Positions 10,488 to 20,757 of a stretch of DNA of 64,000 bases are shown in pieces. A model generated the notes under the pieces. That model saw only the letters and a list, made by a program, of their open reading frames with translations. It made no database searches and was not told where the DNA came from. The stretch is from Trypanosoma brucei gambiense DAL972 (taxonomy: Eukaryota > Euglenozoa > Kinetoplastea > Trypanosomatida > Trypanosomatidae): positions 806,001 through 870,000 of the forward strand of contig NC_026742.1 in assembly GCF_000210295.1 (NCBI RefSeq), read 5' to 3'. Position numbers and translations under genes: made by a program. Within the stretch, counting starts at the first letter, position 1; every line of letters starts with the position of its first letter.

Positions 10488-11504
10488 ATGCTAGCTGATG
10501 GATTTCGCTTCGCGTTTTCCGGTGACGTGGAGGAATCAATTCAGACCACGTCGGCAACACACACCCTTCCTTCTCAAGGGGTGTCAAAATCCGAGAAACG
10601 GATACCTCTGTTAGAGGCGCCAGTGCACAACCTTACCCGACGGTTGCTCGACGAGTGGTGTGAACCCCGCCGTCAGGGCGCGCAGGAGCTGGTGGAGTTG
10701 CACTGCAGTGAGTCAACCACTGTCCCACAACTTACACACCAGCGCCCACCACGTGCAACGGAGTTGACGTCATTCGACGGCAAAGAACATCGGGATATCA
10801 TCCCCGGCAAATACTACGGAGGGCTGAAAATTTGGTCCTGTGCACCCTATCTTGTGGAGTATATGTTCAACAACAGAAGCACATTCAAAGACTTCCTTCT
10901 TGGTGCCGCAGAACCGCTGGATTCCGAACGTGTGCCGAACGCTGGCGGCGGCTGTCGCCATACAATAGTTGTAGAGCTTGGTTGTGGTCAAGGTCTGCCG
11001 GGCATCGCAGCCCTTTTACTTGGTGCACACCACGTGATTTTTCAGGATTACAATGAGGAGGTGCTGCAGCTCTGCGTGAAGCCTAATGTGGGAATGAATT
11101 TGCTGCGCCATATCGACACAGCAGGCGTATGTCGCGCTTGCGAATCTTGCTTTCCTGTCGTCCAGTTGGTGGCAGGTGACTGGGACGATATGTGTTGGCG
11201 GGACCATACTACCGGTGAAGGCGTGGTTGTTACCGACGATCGCCGGATACTTGTGCTTGGAAGTGATGTGACCTTTGATGAGGAGGCGTGCTACAAACTC
11301 GCGCGGCTTCTGCGACGCATGTTGTCCACATCGGGTGGGGCTGCGTACATTGCGAGCAAACAGTATTACTTCGGAACTAACGGCGGCGTTGTCGAATTCA
11401 AGCGGTGTTGCGCCGAGGTTGAGCTGCACGTGTTGGAAGTGGACTCAGCGGGAACAGGAGGGGGATTGCAGCGTGTCATTTTACGAGTCGAATGCAAAAG
11501 GTAA
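10488..11504 (+). CDS. METTL18/HPM1-type protein-histidine N-methyltransferase
   Basis: This is a 338-residue seven-beta-strand methyltransferase. The segment GGLKIWSC (about residue 111) and the SAM-binding motif ELGCGQGLPG (about 162), then FQDYNEEVL (about 185) and ASKQYYFGTNGGV (about 289), match the METTL18/Hpm1 family. That family methylates a histidine of ribosomal protein uL3 in yeast and mammals; transfer of this role to trypanosomes is inference. The frame is open upstream to a GTG at 10,362, but the first ATG at 10,488 gives an N terminus, MLADGFRFAF, like the short hydrophobic start of known family members, so I chose it. It lies 236 bp downstream of the flavoprotein gene on the same strand. 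Confidence 0.85.
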   Translation: MLADGFRFAFSGDVEESIQTTSATHTLPSQGVSKSEKRIPLLEAPVHNLTRRLLDEWCEPRRQGAQELVELHCSESTTVPQLTHQRPPRATELTSFDGKEHRDIIPGKYYGGLKIWSCAPYLVEYMFNNRSTFKDFLLGAAEPLDSERVPNAGGGCRHTIVVELGCGQGLPGIAALLLGAHHVIFQDYNEEVLQLCVKPNVGMNLLRHIDTAGVCRACESCFPVVQLVAGDWDDMCWRDHTTGEGVVVTDDRRILVLGSDVTFDEEACYKLARLLRRMLSTSGGAAYIASKQYYFGTNGGVVEFKRCCAEVELHVLEVDSAGTGGGLQRVILRVECKR

Positions 11505-12436
11505 GCCAGAAAGAAGCGGCAATGGAGGAATAAGAGAATCTGGCACTGCACGCCTCAAGAGACTTAATAAATCTCTGCGCCAGCGGAAAACCTCGTGTAA
11601 AGCTTCGTTCCAGTTGAAAGTGGTTGTGTATACGCGTTAAGGGACAACTACTCGTCCTTTATGGCACGAGCCACTGGACGAGAAGTGATGGAGTTGTGTG
11701 GCCGTTTCGGCTTGTGGGAAAGGGGTGGTGAGCCGCGGCCATACCGAACGCCAGCAACCTTACATGGAGGAAAGGATTAGCCGTCGTACGGATAAAGTAC
11801 GAAAAAGCAAAAGAACCCTCGGATACCGTGCATGGCGAAACGGAGCTGTAGAAAGTTTGTTCCGACCATCGGCACTTTTTCCTGTTTCCTAGCCAAAACC
11901 TTACACACCTTTGTGGTAATGTCACGAATGTGTCGTGACAGTATCTTTCACCTTTGCGTTACCTTTTACCATCACATCCTGAAATCGGCAAGATCAATCC
12001 CATCCTTTTAAGGGTTGTATTCATCGTCCTTCGGCAGAGCGTTCTCTACGGGTGTCCAGAAGGCCTCGAGTGCCTTAGACAAAGGGCTTGACCTGTCATT
12101 TTTTTGCCGCCGGTTAAGCACGGACGACGTATAAAAAAAGTGGGTGCAATACAAATTCACATCTATAATGTGGGGTGCACACTTCACGAAGGCGGCGCAT
12201 CACCGGTGCCTGCTAAACGCTCCGATTGGAAGGTAAATTTCATGTTCCCACCCCGGTGGGTTTCGGCACACCCCCTGCGCATGCAAGTGTCTGATTGCTC
12301 TTGGGCACCATGTTTTTCCAGATTAATTGCCCACTTCCTACCGTTTCTTGTCCCACTACATCTAGATACGCATCCTCTCACCTAGTTGGAGTTTTCTCAG
12401 GTTTAAAGCGTTGTGTTGTTATCGCGCCGCATCGCT
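11505..12436. other. intergenic region
   Basis: About 930 bp with no supportable gene. It has T/C-rich stretches at 11,870-11,980 and 12,320-12,410 that would serve as polyadenylation and trans-splicing signals; a TTTCTCAG acceptor at about 12,400 lies 37 bp before the next ATG. Confidence 0.6.
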
Positions 12437-13438
12437 ATGGATGATGAGACATTCGCGTGTATCGTCCCTCCAGCAGCCACAATTCAGCAGTGCTTTGATC
12501 GTCTCCTAAACGAGGCGCCACCCTCGTTAGATGACGGCGAGGGAACGGAAGGGAAAACGTGGAGCATGCTGATTGACCGTAGGGAGTTTGTAGAGGATAC
12601 GCTTCAGTCCTTCGAGGTCCTGGAAGCACGGCGGAAGGAAACCATGAGAAACGCAAGTGGCCAAGCATACGCAGCTCCTAGCTGTGGCGTAGTGCCCACC
12701 GTCGTAGAGCCGTCAGGAAAAGGCCTCCCGTACGCAGTGTCTTCGTTTTTCGGCGAGGGCAAGTGGGAGCACGTGTGGAGTCAGTTTGAGCGTGACGTAG
12801 CGCGAGAGACGCTGATCGTCAACGGTTTAGTGTGCAGAGATGCTAAGGCTGCCTTTGAGAAAATTTCAGATCTCATGAACGATGCATATGACGAACTGCT
12901 AGCACAGAACTCAAATGAAGAGACGAATAGTCCCGCCAGGGTGCCGGGATGGAAAGGACGCGGGATTCTGCGGACCGCAAGGAGTTTTGTGGAGTTAGTG
13001 AAGGAAACAGTGAAGAAGCCTGCCAAGGAGCGAAAGGTAAAAGAATCCGTTCGGCTGGCTGTTTTGGGAGCTCAGCAGACTATCTTGGCACTACCACTGG
13101 AACTCCTGACCGCACATTTTTCCAAATCTGAAGAAGACGTGGGAAAGGATGATGATTATGTTCCGCAAATGGTGCACATAGGGGAGATGTCATACGACCC
13201 GAGGGATGAAGGCGTAAAGAGGTACAGTGAAAATAGTCCAGGGAGAATGTTCGTGCAAGTAGAACGTCGCAGCCAGGGAAGTAGGTTACCCTTCGTGCGC
13301 GTTGACAAACAACTTCGTGTTTTCACGACTGACGAAGCGATGGTGCGGCGAGAAAAATTGTATTTACGCATAATTGTTGAAATTAACCTTCTTTCAGATG
13401 ATCAAGTGGAGCTAAGCTGGGAGTGGGGTCGCCCGTAA
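12437..13438 (+). CDS. conserved-type hypothetical protein
   Basis: This 333-residue soluble protein has no recognised domain. The frame opens at a GTG (12,413) just after a splice acceptor, but the ATG at 12,437 (MDDETFACIV) is the first methionine and is taken as the start. The N-terminal third is acidic and helical, the middle (around residues 175-235) is basic and Lys-rich, and the C-terminal 100 residues look like a beta-rich domain ending in VELSWEWGRP. There is no signal peptide or membrane segment. Length, codon use and position in the + strand series support a real gene. I do not recognise its function. Confidence 0.75.
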   Translation: MDDETFACIVPPAATIQQCFDRLLNEAPPSLDDGEGTEGKTWSMLIDRREFVEDTLQSFEVLEARRKETMRNASGQAYAAPSCGVVPTVVEPSGKGLPYAVSSFFGEGKWEHVWSQFERDVARETLIVNGLVCRDAKAAFEKISDLMNDAYDELLAQNSNEETNSPARVPGWKGRGILRTARSFVELVKETVKKPAKERKVKESVRLAVLGAQQTILALPLELLTAHFSKSEEDVGKDDDYVPQMVHIGEMSYDPRDEGVKRYSENSPGRMFVQVERRSQGSRLPFVRVDKQLRVFTTDEAMVRREKLYLRIIVEINLLSDDQVELSWEWGRP

Positions 13439-15024
13439 AGGTAACCATGTTTCTCATACTTTTACTGTTGGTGCTGTTACTTCCATTTCGTCTCGTCGTT
13501 GATTCACGGTCGTGCGCTCGTTGCACCCATTAAAAGGTGTAGCCGTGGTTCGGGGCTGCGCTTTTTGGTCCCATGACACCACACGCAAGTCGCAGCGGAC
13601 TCAGGAAATAGAAATGGAGAGGGGTTGCTTTTCGGTCCCGTTTGTGTATCATCCCAATCAACGTCGTGCAATGCTCGCGGAGCATTTTTTTAGTGAGCGC
13701 GCTTTGTATGACTATTACCAATAACGTGGAGTTTCCACGCATACATCAAATGATTGTCAATGAAAGAAGTGAGGACGACCGTATGGTCCTTAACAAACCC
13801 ATGGAACCGTTGCAAATTTTCGTCTCTAATATCTCATCCCTCTCTTCCTTCATTTTCTACTTTCTCATTTATCCCTCGATGTTTTTTTGAATATGTGAGA
13901 CCGGCGCAGATTTCAAAGCCCTCCGCTTGGATCTGCCAAGCCGCGAGTTAGGTCTGTTCTCCACATCTGAAAAGAACCATCTCTTCCTCCCCATTTATAA
14001 GTGGCAAAAGAGTTGAAACTTATTGCAGAGCATCGTAAAGGTCACACGGAAAGAGCACGAAATGTATTCGACAGGGCAGCAGAGCAGCTGAATTGCCTAA
14101 ATCAACCTTCAAAGCGTTGTGCAGGCCCCCTGTGGTGCGTGCGGGAGTGTTGTGGTTATCCACTCTGATTCGACACTTGCATGTCGGTTAACTCCCACTT
14201 TTTGCACAGCATTCCTTTCATCCGAAGGTAGTTGAGAGCATTCTTCTTTTTTTTTTTTTCCTGTCCGCGTTAGGAAAGGGCTGAAGACTTTTATATCTCG
14301 AATACTCGGACTGCTCTAAGAAGCACGGTCCCTCAAAGTTTTATTGGTTCTGTAATCGTACAATTTTATCTTACACTTTACCGTTTCGGAAAGGTGAAAG
14401 AATCAAAGAGATAATGTTAGGGAACCTTATTGAAGGAACCATGAACATCCTGACTTACAGCTCCGATTGCTTTTCCCTCTGGCACAGAACAGAACCCACT
14501 CATATATTTAAGAGTTCTACGCGCAAAGTTTGCTTAGTAGAGCCGATGTGCCTCACATCCCCGTACTAAATAATGAAGGTCGCTCGACCAACTTCAGTTA
14601 CTTAATATGCCCTTGTATCACGATGCCTTTGCGGAGGTAGTACCCCTACATCCCTGCCATATGCCTATGACTAGGGCATCAGTCCGCCTGTAGCCCTCAG
14701 TTGGCGTTGGGAAGCGGCCAGGCACGTGATGCATGTGCTTGTTCCATTTCCGCGGCCCCTGTTGCAGCACATGCGGGAGGCCGGTGGTGTGAAGTCGTTA
14801 AAAGCAGCACAACAAAGCACTGTTCCATCCGCCAAAAGTAAACCCACCGATGGCTTCTTTAAAGGGGATGCTTTCGTTGTTTTTTTTTTCTTTGGAGGTT
14901 GCTGCCGAACTGTTTTATTGATCGCGGTTGAGGTCATACAGTCCCGGCGTTCAATGCTCACCATGTGATTGTCAGCTTGTGAGGGGCCGCGCGCCTGCGG
15001 ACAAAGCGTGGGTGGTGAACCGCC
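13439..15024. other. intergenic region before degenerate retroelement
   Basis: No gene is seen. The stretch contains pyrimidine runs (13,840-13,890, 14,240-14,265, 14,880-14,895). Base composition rises to GC-rich from about 14,700, where the degenerate ingi-related element may really begin. Open frames here on both strands lack any family signature. Confidence 0.55.
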
Positions 15025-16380
15025 ATGAGGCAAGGACCTTTGAACCCCGATAGAAGTGAAGGGGGACAGTCGGTGATGGACGTTTCACCGAAGCCCAACC
15101 GGCCCCGTTGGTGGACCTCCGTGAGACGAAGAGCCCAAAACTGGGGAGTCGGAGTCGGACTGCGACGCCCCCGGGCCCGACGCGCCACCAGGAGCCTCCC
15201 GCGCTGTGGATGTGGTGCAGCAGCTTTTGCCCTTTGGAGAGGTTGAGGGGGGTGTCCGAGGCACCGCTTGGTGTTACTGACGGTGTCATCCTCTTGAACT
15301 CTCGTGAGAGGAAGTGACGGTTGGCTGTGCGGTAAATTCCTTTTAATATTTCAAATGCGCAAAGGGAAAACGCCCCCTCCGGGTGCCGAGTTTGCCTCCA
15401 AGCACTGCGGACAAACCGTTTTTTGGGGGGGGAAAGCCGGTGCCATTCGGATTGCAGTTATCCGTCATGAAGGGACGAGGTGTATTTCACTCGAAAGAGC
15501 TAAGCGCATCCGATCCCTTCGGATTCAGACTGAAGTGTTCGATTCGGCGCTGTCGCTACACCCTGCTTACACCCAATGTCGCCAACGCGCCTCCGCAACC
15601 CTGCGGGGTTGTTCAGATGAACATGTACGGTTGACCCCTGGCCCTTTGGCAAGCGCTGATTGGACCGAAGGTGATGCAAGGGGGAAAGATACCCTAAACG
15701 GGGGCAAATCATTCGCGACACGGTTAGCCAGAAAGCTCGGTATAAATATATTACCTCGGCGATTGACCGGCGAGCGGTCAGCCCACACACACCCAACTGA
15801 CGTTAGTTGGAGCCCCAACGGAAAGCGAAACTGCTTCGTTGGCCTCGGCGTGTTGGGAGGCGCGGTCCGTGACATTGTCGAGGTTTTATTCACATTGCGG
15901 TACCCTCTTGCTGATATGGAAACTCCCAGTTAGAACCGCTGGTCGCCAAGGTTTGTGTGTGCCCTCTGCTGATTATGACGAGTTTACATGGCAAATGTTG
16001 CTCCTCATCTTGAAAGCGCGAACATCCGATGCGCTTTCGGGTCCTAACAGCGCCTCATGGTGGTTCCTGCATCTGCCAGCGCGGATGCTAGGTTATGCAA
16101 CCCCACAGTCCCCCACGAAGCGACGGTTCAGGCGCGCCCGGCGTCCTTACGAGTGGCTTCGCAGCTCCGTCTGGCCTCTGAGTGCTCGTGCCCTTAATAT
16201 TTGAAACAAGCAGCACAACAGCGCCGATCCGTAGCTACGGGAGCCCCTTCCTTCGCACCCCCAGAACGTACACATATTTCCGCGGACGCACACGTGGCCT
16301 CCGCGGCTTCAACAGGGCCTGACGTATCGTTCTTTCAGGGGGCTTCTGGCGCCAGCTCCAGCGTTGGATAACCCAAAGGA
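15025..16380 (+). mobile_element. degenerate ingi-related non-LTR retroposon fragment (DIRE-like)
   Basis: A GC-rich tract whose + strand reading frames recall an ingi/L1Tc polyprotein in the right order but in shifted frames. At 15,420-15,580 there is a GGKAGAIRI...LERAKRIRSL stretch resembling the GG-x-x-ILVR core of AP endonucleases. At 15,640-15,830 ADWTEGDARGKDTLNGG followed by GERSAHTHPTDVSWS resembles the DWD-x-x-G...TR...PDVTLS segment of the same domain. From about 15,980, one frame over, FTWQMLLLILKAR and FLHLPARML resemble the leading helix of retroposon reverse transcriptases. Catalytic residues are mostly lost and stops and frameshifts separate the parts. Ends are approximate. 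I propose the assignment by eye; a profile search against ingi, L1Tc and DIRE would decide it. Confidence 0.5.
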
Positions 16381-16805
16381 CGAAAGCTGCCGGTTTGTGT
16401 TTCTAAATTTTGGACAAACGAATACGAAACTGCACATTTCGCAACCGGTTTGCTTCTGAACGTTGCCACTGTTTGAAGCAAGAGAGTTCCAACCGTATTG
16501 TCTCCTTTAAACCTTTACTTCTTATCTTGATCTGACATTTGTTCTTGAGGTTGTATTTAATGTTGCGATAACTGGCTGCACGTACCTTCCAAAGTGGGCA
16601 AGACAGTGCACCAGAGGGGGGGCGGTGTGAAGTGCTTTTCGCTGCCATCCACATGCACGTGAAGTGGCAGCAAACACCCCTTTAAACGATAATGCGACCC
16701 TGTTACGTTTTCTTGTTTTGCTCCTTCTACTCTTTACTTGTTTGTGGCATAGCCGGAATAGCAAAAGGTTACCACCTCGAAAAAAGTTAAGGCGAGAGCT
16801 ACGAA
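16381..16805. other. spacer before CID gene
   Basis: About 425 bp. No gene is seen. The last 150 bp contain the pyrimidine tract around 16,707-16,745 and the AG acceptors expected just before the next coding region. Confidence 0.5.
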
Positions 16806-17684
16806 ATGCACAAGCAAGGGTTGACATACAAATATGGGAATGAGCCGCGAGTTTTTCCTGAGAGACGGAAAAGGGAGCGGCCGCCGCCTTTCCAACCCCT
16901 TGATCCCCAAAGAGACCTGGCAGCAACGGCGGAGATTAAATCAGCGGCGCAGACCCTTATGGCAGTGCCCCCCGATTGTTACGGCGCTCAACACAGTTCA
17001 GTTAAGCGCCCCGCGTACGAACACCGCCGCGAGTCATTTAGAAGAAGCGGGCACCGGCGAAGCCAAACAGAAACTGAGCAACTTAGCGTAGAGCAACGCA
17101 ATTTCACCTCCCGGCAACAAAATGAAGGATGCAGCACGCAAGATGTAGAGGATGGAGCAGTGAAGACAACGACCCATCAGCCAGAGGTTCCACCGATGGA
17201 GGCGAAGCCCCCTGAACCCAGTCCGCTCCAGGAGCTGTTGCGACGAATTATCATATTTGAATTCTCTTCGAAATGCACACAGCGCTCGATCAACGTTGTG
17301 CGGACCATTTGTGATACACTGTGCAAGAATCCTGCCGGTGTGGTTGAAGCAATGCTAGTCATAGAGGGGTGCTTTGCTGATGCTTTGAAAGAAAGGAACC
17401 AGCAAAGACTACTCCACTATTGGTATATAGTGGACGCCATAATGAAGTTATTCCGGGACAGGCAGCTTATGCTCGAGGCGGTCTTCGTCGCCCTGCCTCA
17501 TCTTCTTCTTGTGTACGTACCCTGGAATAACAGCAAATTGGCCATGGAGCCGTGGTTCAATCGGGAGAAGGACACCGAAAATTATAAAAACTTGTTTAAT
17601 GTGTGGGAGTCTATTGTGCCCGAAAAAATTACAAACGACATCAAGAAACTTTGGCAAGATGGATTCCCTGTGGGAATCCACTGA
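16806..17684 (+). CDS. CTD-interacting-domain (CID) protein, Pcf11-like fold
   Basis: A 292-residue protein. Residues 1-130 are basic, Pro/Arg/Gln-rich and probably disordered. Residues about 135-290 form an all-helical domain with the order of a CID: a helix ending in CDTL, then LLHYWYIVDAIMKLFRD matching the LLYLIDSI helix of Pcf11/Nrd1 CIDs, a long hydrophobic helix, and a final NLFNVWESIVPEKI resembling the LWxxW-x-x-IFP end helix. In other eukaryotes CIDs bind the RNA polymerase II C-terminal tail and act in 3'-end formation and termination. Trypanosome Pol II lacks heptad repeats, so its partner is unclear. The ATG is the first in frame after a splice acceptor. This is the last convincing gene before the 18-kb desert. 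Confidence 0.75.
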   Translation: MHKQGLTYKYGNEPRVFPERRKRERPPPFQPLDPQRDLAATAEIKSAAQTLMAVPPDCYGAQHSSVKRPAYEHRRESFRRSGHRRSQTETEQLSVEQRNFTSRQQNEGCSTQDVEDGAVKTTTHQPEVPPMEAKPPEPSPLQELLRRIIIFEFSSKCTQRSINVVRTICDTLCKNPAGVVEAMLVIEGCFADALKERNQQRLLHYWYIVDAIMKLFRDRQLMLEAVFVALPHLLLVYVPWNNSKLAMEPWFNREKDTENYKNLFNVWESIVPEKITNDIKKLWQDGFPVGIH

Positions 17685-19126
17685 GGGGGGCACTTCAGTG
17701 ATTGGACACGAGCGAACGATGGGTCACGCAGAGTGGAAAAAAGATGGCGCCAGTAGTATAATTACATGACAACGACAAAATGTCGAAAACTTAACCGTTA
17801 GGAAGAGACCCCACAGGAACGTCCCCGTAGGACGACGTACTGGAAAACTCTGACCGCCTTTTCGCCTACCGCGTTGCTAACCGATACACAGTAAGTAATC
17901 GTTTTCCGAAAGAGAAATAGCATCCTGCCTTTAGGTCATACATCATTTTCAGAGCCCTGGTTTTACCTCGTCAACTCTTGGAGGGCAAACCGTCACGGTT
18001 ATCAAGCGCAGGTGAAGACCTATGTGTTCCACGCCTGCAAAAACACAAAAGAAAATGAGAGGTATAAGTGTGCTCAGAATTTAACACGCCCCCGGGGACC
18101 GTCGGATGCAACCACAGACGACAAAGGGACACACCGAGCTGCAAGGCTCTTCGCGGTTTCCTCAAATTGGGATAGGTCCCTGGGTGCGTCGAAGCTCCCC
18201 ATCTTCCCTGGATCGCACCCCTCCCTCCCACACACACCACCCACAGTTCCGCTTTTCAGATGGGAAACCCCCTTACCCCATCTTCCTTCATACCGTGTTC
18301 AGCCGTAACGACGTTTATAATTTAAACAGCAAAGCATATAATTGTACTCGAAGTGTTTCCATTTTTTGACGTTCTCTCAGGACAAGAAAAAATTTAGTGT
18401 GCAGCGGCGTGGAAGCAACAGGGTCTCGCATTGTATCTCGTGCGGCGTGGGAAGAGAAAGCCCGCAGAGGTGGGGATTAGAGACGGCGTATAGTGAGTGT
18501 TGGCGGATTCGGGAAGACCGTCTGTCGCTGGTTATCCGAAATGTGTCTGCACATCTAAACACGGCGGTGCAGACGCCTTGTTTTCGTCTTAGTGTTTTGT
18601 TTGGCGGGTAACGTTATCTAGGAGAAGACAGGTTCAAGCTTACTCTGAAAGGCAACACGATAAGTAGGGATCTTCGACTTTTTTGACCCCCGAAAACGAT
18701 AATACTCTAGGAAGAGATGAAGAAACGGTAGGATTACATGTGCTTTGGAGATTTTCATCTTTTTTTTAGGGGATCTGATGAGGGGAATGACCAAACTTTG
18801 CCCATTTTCATGTGAAATCCAACAATCCATCATGATTCTTGTCTTCATCTCATGCTTCAGAAGGGTGTCACAAAAAGTATGTCTTTGAAACTAGGAGTAG
18901 GTTGAAGGCAATGTTAACCACAAGACCTCAGCGACCCTTCATGGGTGGACAACTGGTGGCAAGACCCATAAGCTCTCACAGTGTTCGTCAGACGGAGTGA
19001 TCAGATACCATTTTCTTTTCAGTGGAAACCACACTTTGGTACGTAACTCAATTGCACTGAGGGAACCTTAGCTGTGGAACACACAAAACTCATGATGCAT
19101 CCTGAAAGTGGTACTAAAAATAACTA
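17685..19126. other. gene desert, left part
   Basis: About 1.4 kb with no convincing gene on either strand. Short open frames are unsupported. The last protein gene of the left block ends at 17,684, so transcription of that unit probably ends somewhere in this desert. Confidence 0.55.
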
Positions 19127-20757
19127 TTGTTTTTTACGATACTTCACGTGCCTTTCACCAAGCCGAAGACTGAGGGCTTCCACAGGGCATTTGACGATGC
19201 ACGAGTGACCCTTCGGAATGAATGGCTGAAGTTGGATGAAAGGCAAATCAATTTTGCATCAGCAGTGTGCGATGGCCCATGCATATCTGGTCGGAGAAAT
19301 TTAAAGATCCAACAAAAAGCATACTTGCAAACATTGGGTTCAAGGGGTCGCATGAATCAGCTTCGGCAGCACATCAACGTACTGGGGCTGCAGATAAAGC
19401 AGATGCAAGCTCAAACGGATCGGGTGAAGGTGTCGCTTGCCCGGAAGTGGAAACAGGCTGGACCTCTTTCCAGCCGCACAAGGCGTCAGCGATAGGGCCG
19501 TATGGAGCATTATAGCACAACTCGTTATGCACTCGTGCCAAATGGCATGCTCAAACAACGAAACCGATAGCGACCGTTGTGGCGGTGAACACCCCAGGCG
19601 ACACGAAAGTATTGGAATCTACACTAAGTGAGTGGAAAGGGTGTGCCGCGTTTCCAACGAGCTGAAACCCCCTCCGCGGAAAGGCGCCAACACGTTACCC
19701 CGTTATGCGGGTTATGAAAGAGATGTTTCCCTCGCTCAACACAAGGAAGACCCCACAAGGGGATTGGAAGGGTCTCTTAGGTAAGGCTATGTCACACTTG
19801 AAAACTTCAGAAAACGAGGTATCAATAAGCAGTACCGGCCCACGATCCCTATGTTGCGGCATTGGCTTCAGAAGCAATTCACATCACCAAGAGTGTATGG
19901 ACACAAACGAGTTGGGAACAAAGTGTTTCCATAATGCGGGGATTTTGCAATTCCTTAACAAAGAATAATCCATAGCCTCGGGGTGAAAATGCCTCTTTGC
20001 GTATCGTAAGCTAATAATTGGCCATGAGCTGTGCGGTGTGATATACCAGAATCTTATTGACGTTGCTAGCCACAGTAAAATCATCAGTTCATATGTTTTT
20101 AGCCGGCCCTCAAAGGAAGGCGGCCGCAAGCCACACAAAACGAGTTCACCCCATGGAAAGTTTGGGAATTGGATCTTATCGGCGAGTTGTTAACTCTAGA
20201 AAACGATCGGGTGGACCAACGACCCGTCTGAGTGACAGTCAGTTGATGGATGGAAATCGCGTTGCCCAAAAAAGAAATTTTTATCCCTCACCCTCGAAAA
20301 AAGGGCGCTCTGATTGTGGATTGGAGGGCCCGCCGAAGACGCACAAGCCCAACTCACACATAGAGCGGTATGGTATGTGGTGATCGGGGGAGAAGATGCA
20401 CAAGGGGTAAAAGCTGTAATCAAGAGCATGGGGGAGGGGGAACGGCTCACAGTGCCAACCGTGAGGGGAACGGAAAGCGCTCTCCGACTATGTGGCACGA
20501 CGTGGCATCCCATGCAAGAGGCGCGCTAGCGCATGCAATTGCAGCGGTGATCGAAGGCGGTCTCAACACCCGATTGGCGGCGCAGTTATGGGAAACACAC
20601 GAACACTCTAGAGTTGCCATGAAAAAACACAGATCGCCGCATAGGGTCTCGGATAGCCCTAGAAGACAAGTCCGCTCACCTGACACCATATATGTGGTAG
20701 AAGCGGTAAGGAAAATGGGCAAATTCACCGTGGATAGTTCCGATCAGAGGACAGGAT
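19127..20757 (+). pseudogene. degenerate coding-like region, possibly a YR-retroelement (VIPER/TATE-type) remnant
   Basis: Several overlapping + strand frames of 60-130 codons look protein-like but are broken by shifts. Around 20,160-20,300 there is an MESLGIG...TTRLSDSQL stretch that could be a decayed RNase H. At 20,500-20,620 the segment HARGALAHAIAAVIEGGLN, followed about 13 residues on by THEHS, resembles the H-x-x-R...G...H region of tyrosine recombinases. The order RNase H then recombinase is that of VIPER/TATE retroelements. Resemblance is by eye and weak, and several frameshifts would be needed. It may instead be unrelated degenerate sequence. Confidence 0.25.

Noticed and set aside
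15304..15933. 209-codon frame as an intact gene
   Set aside because: Its recognisable segments match only part of a retroposon endonuclease, with continuation in another phase, so it is treated as degenerate element sequence.
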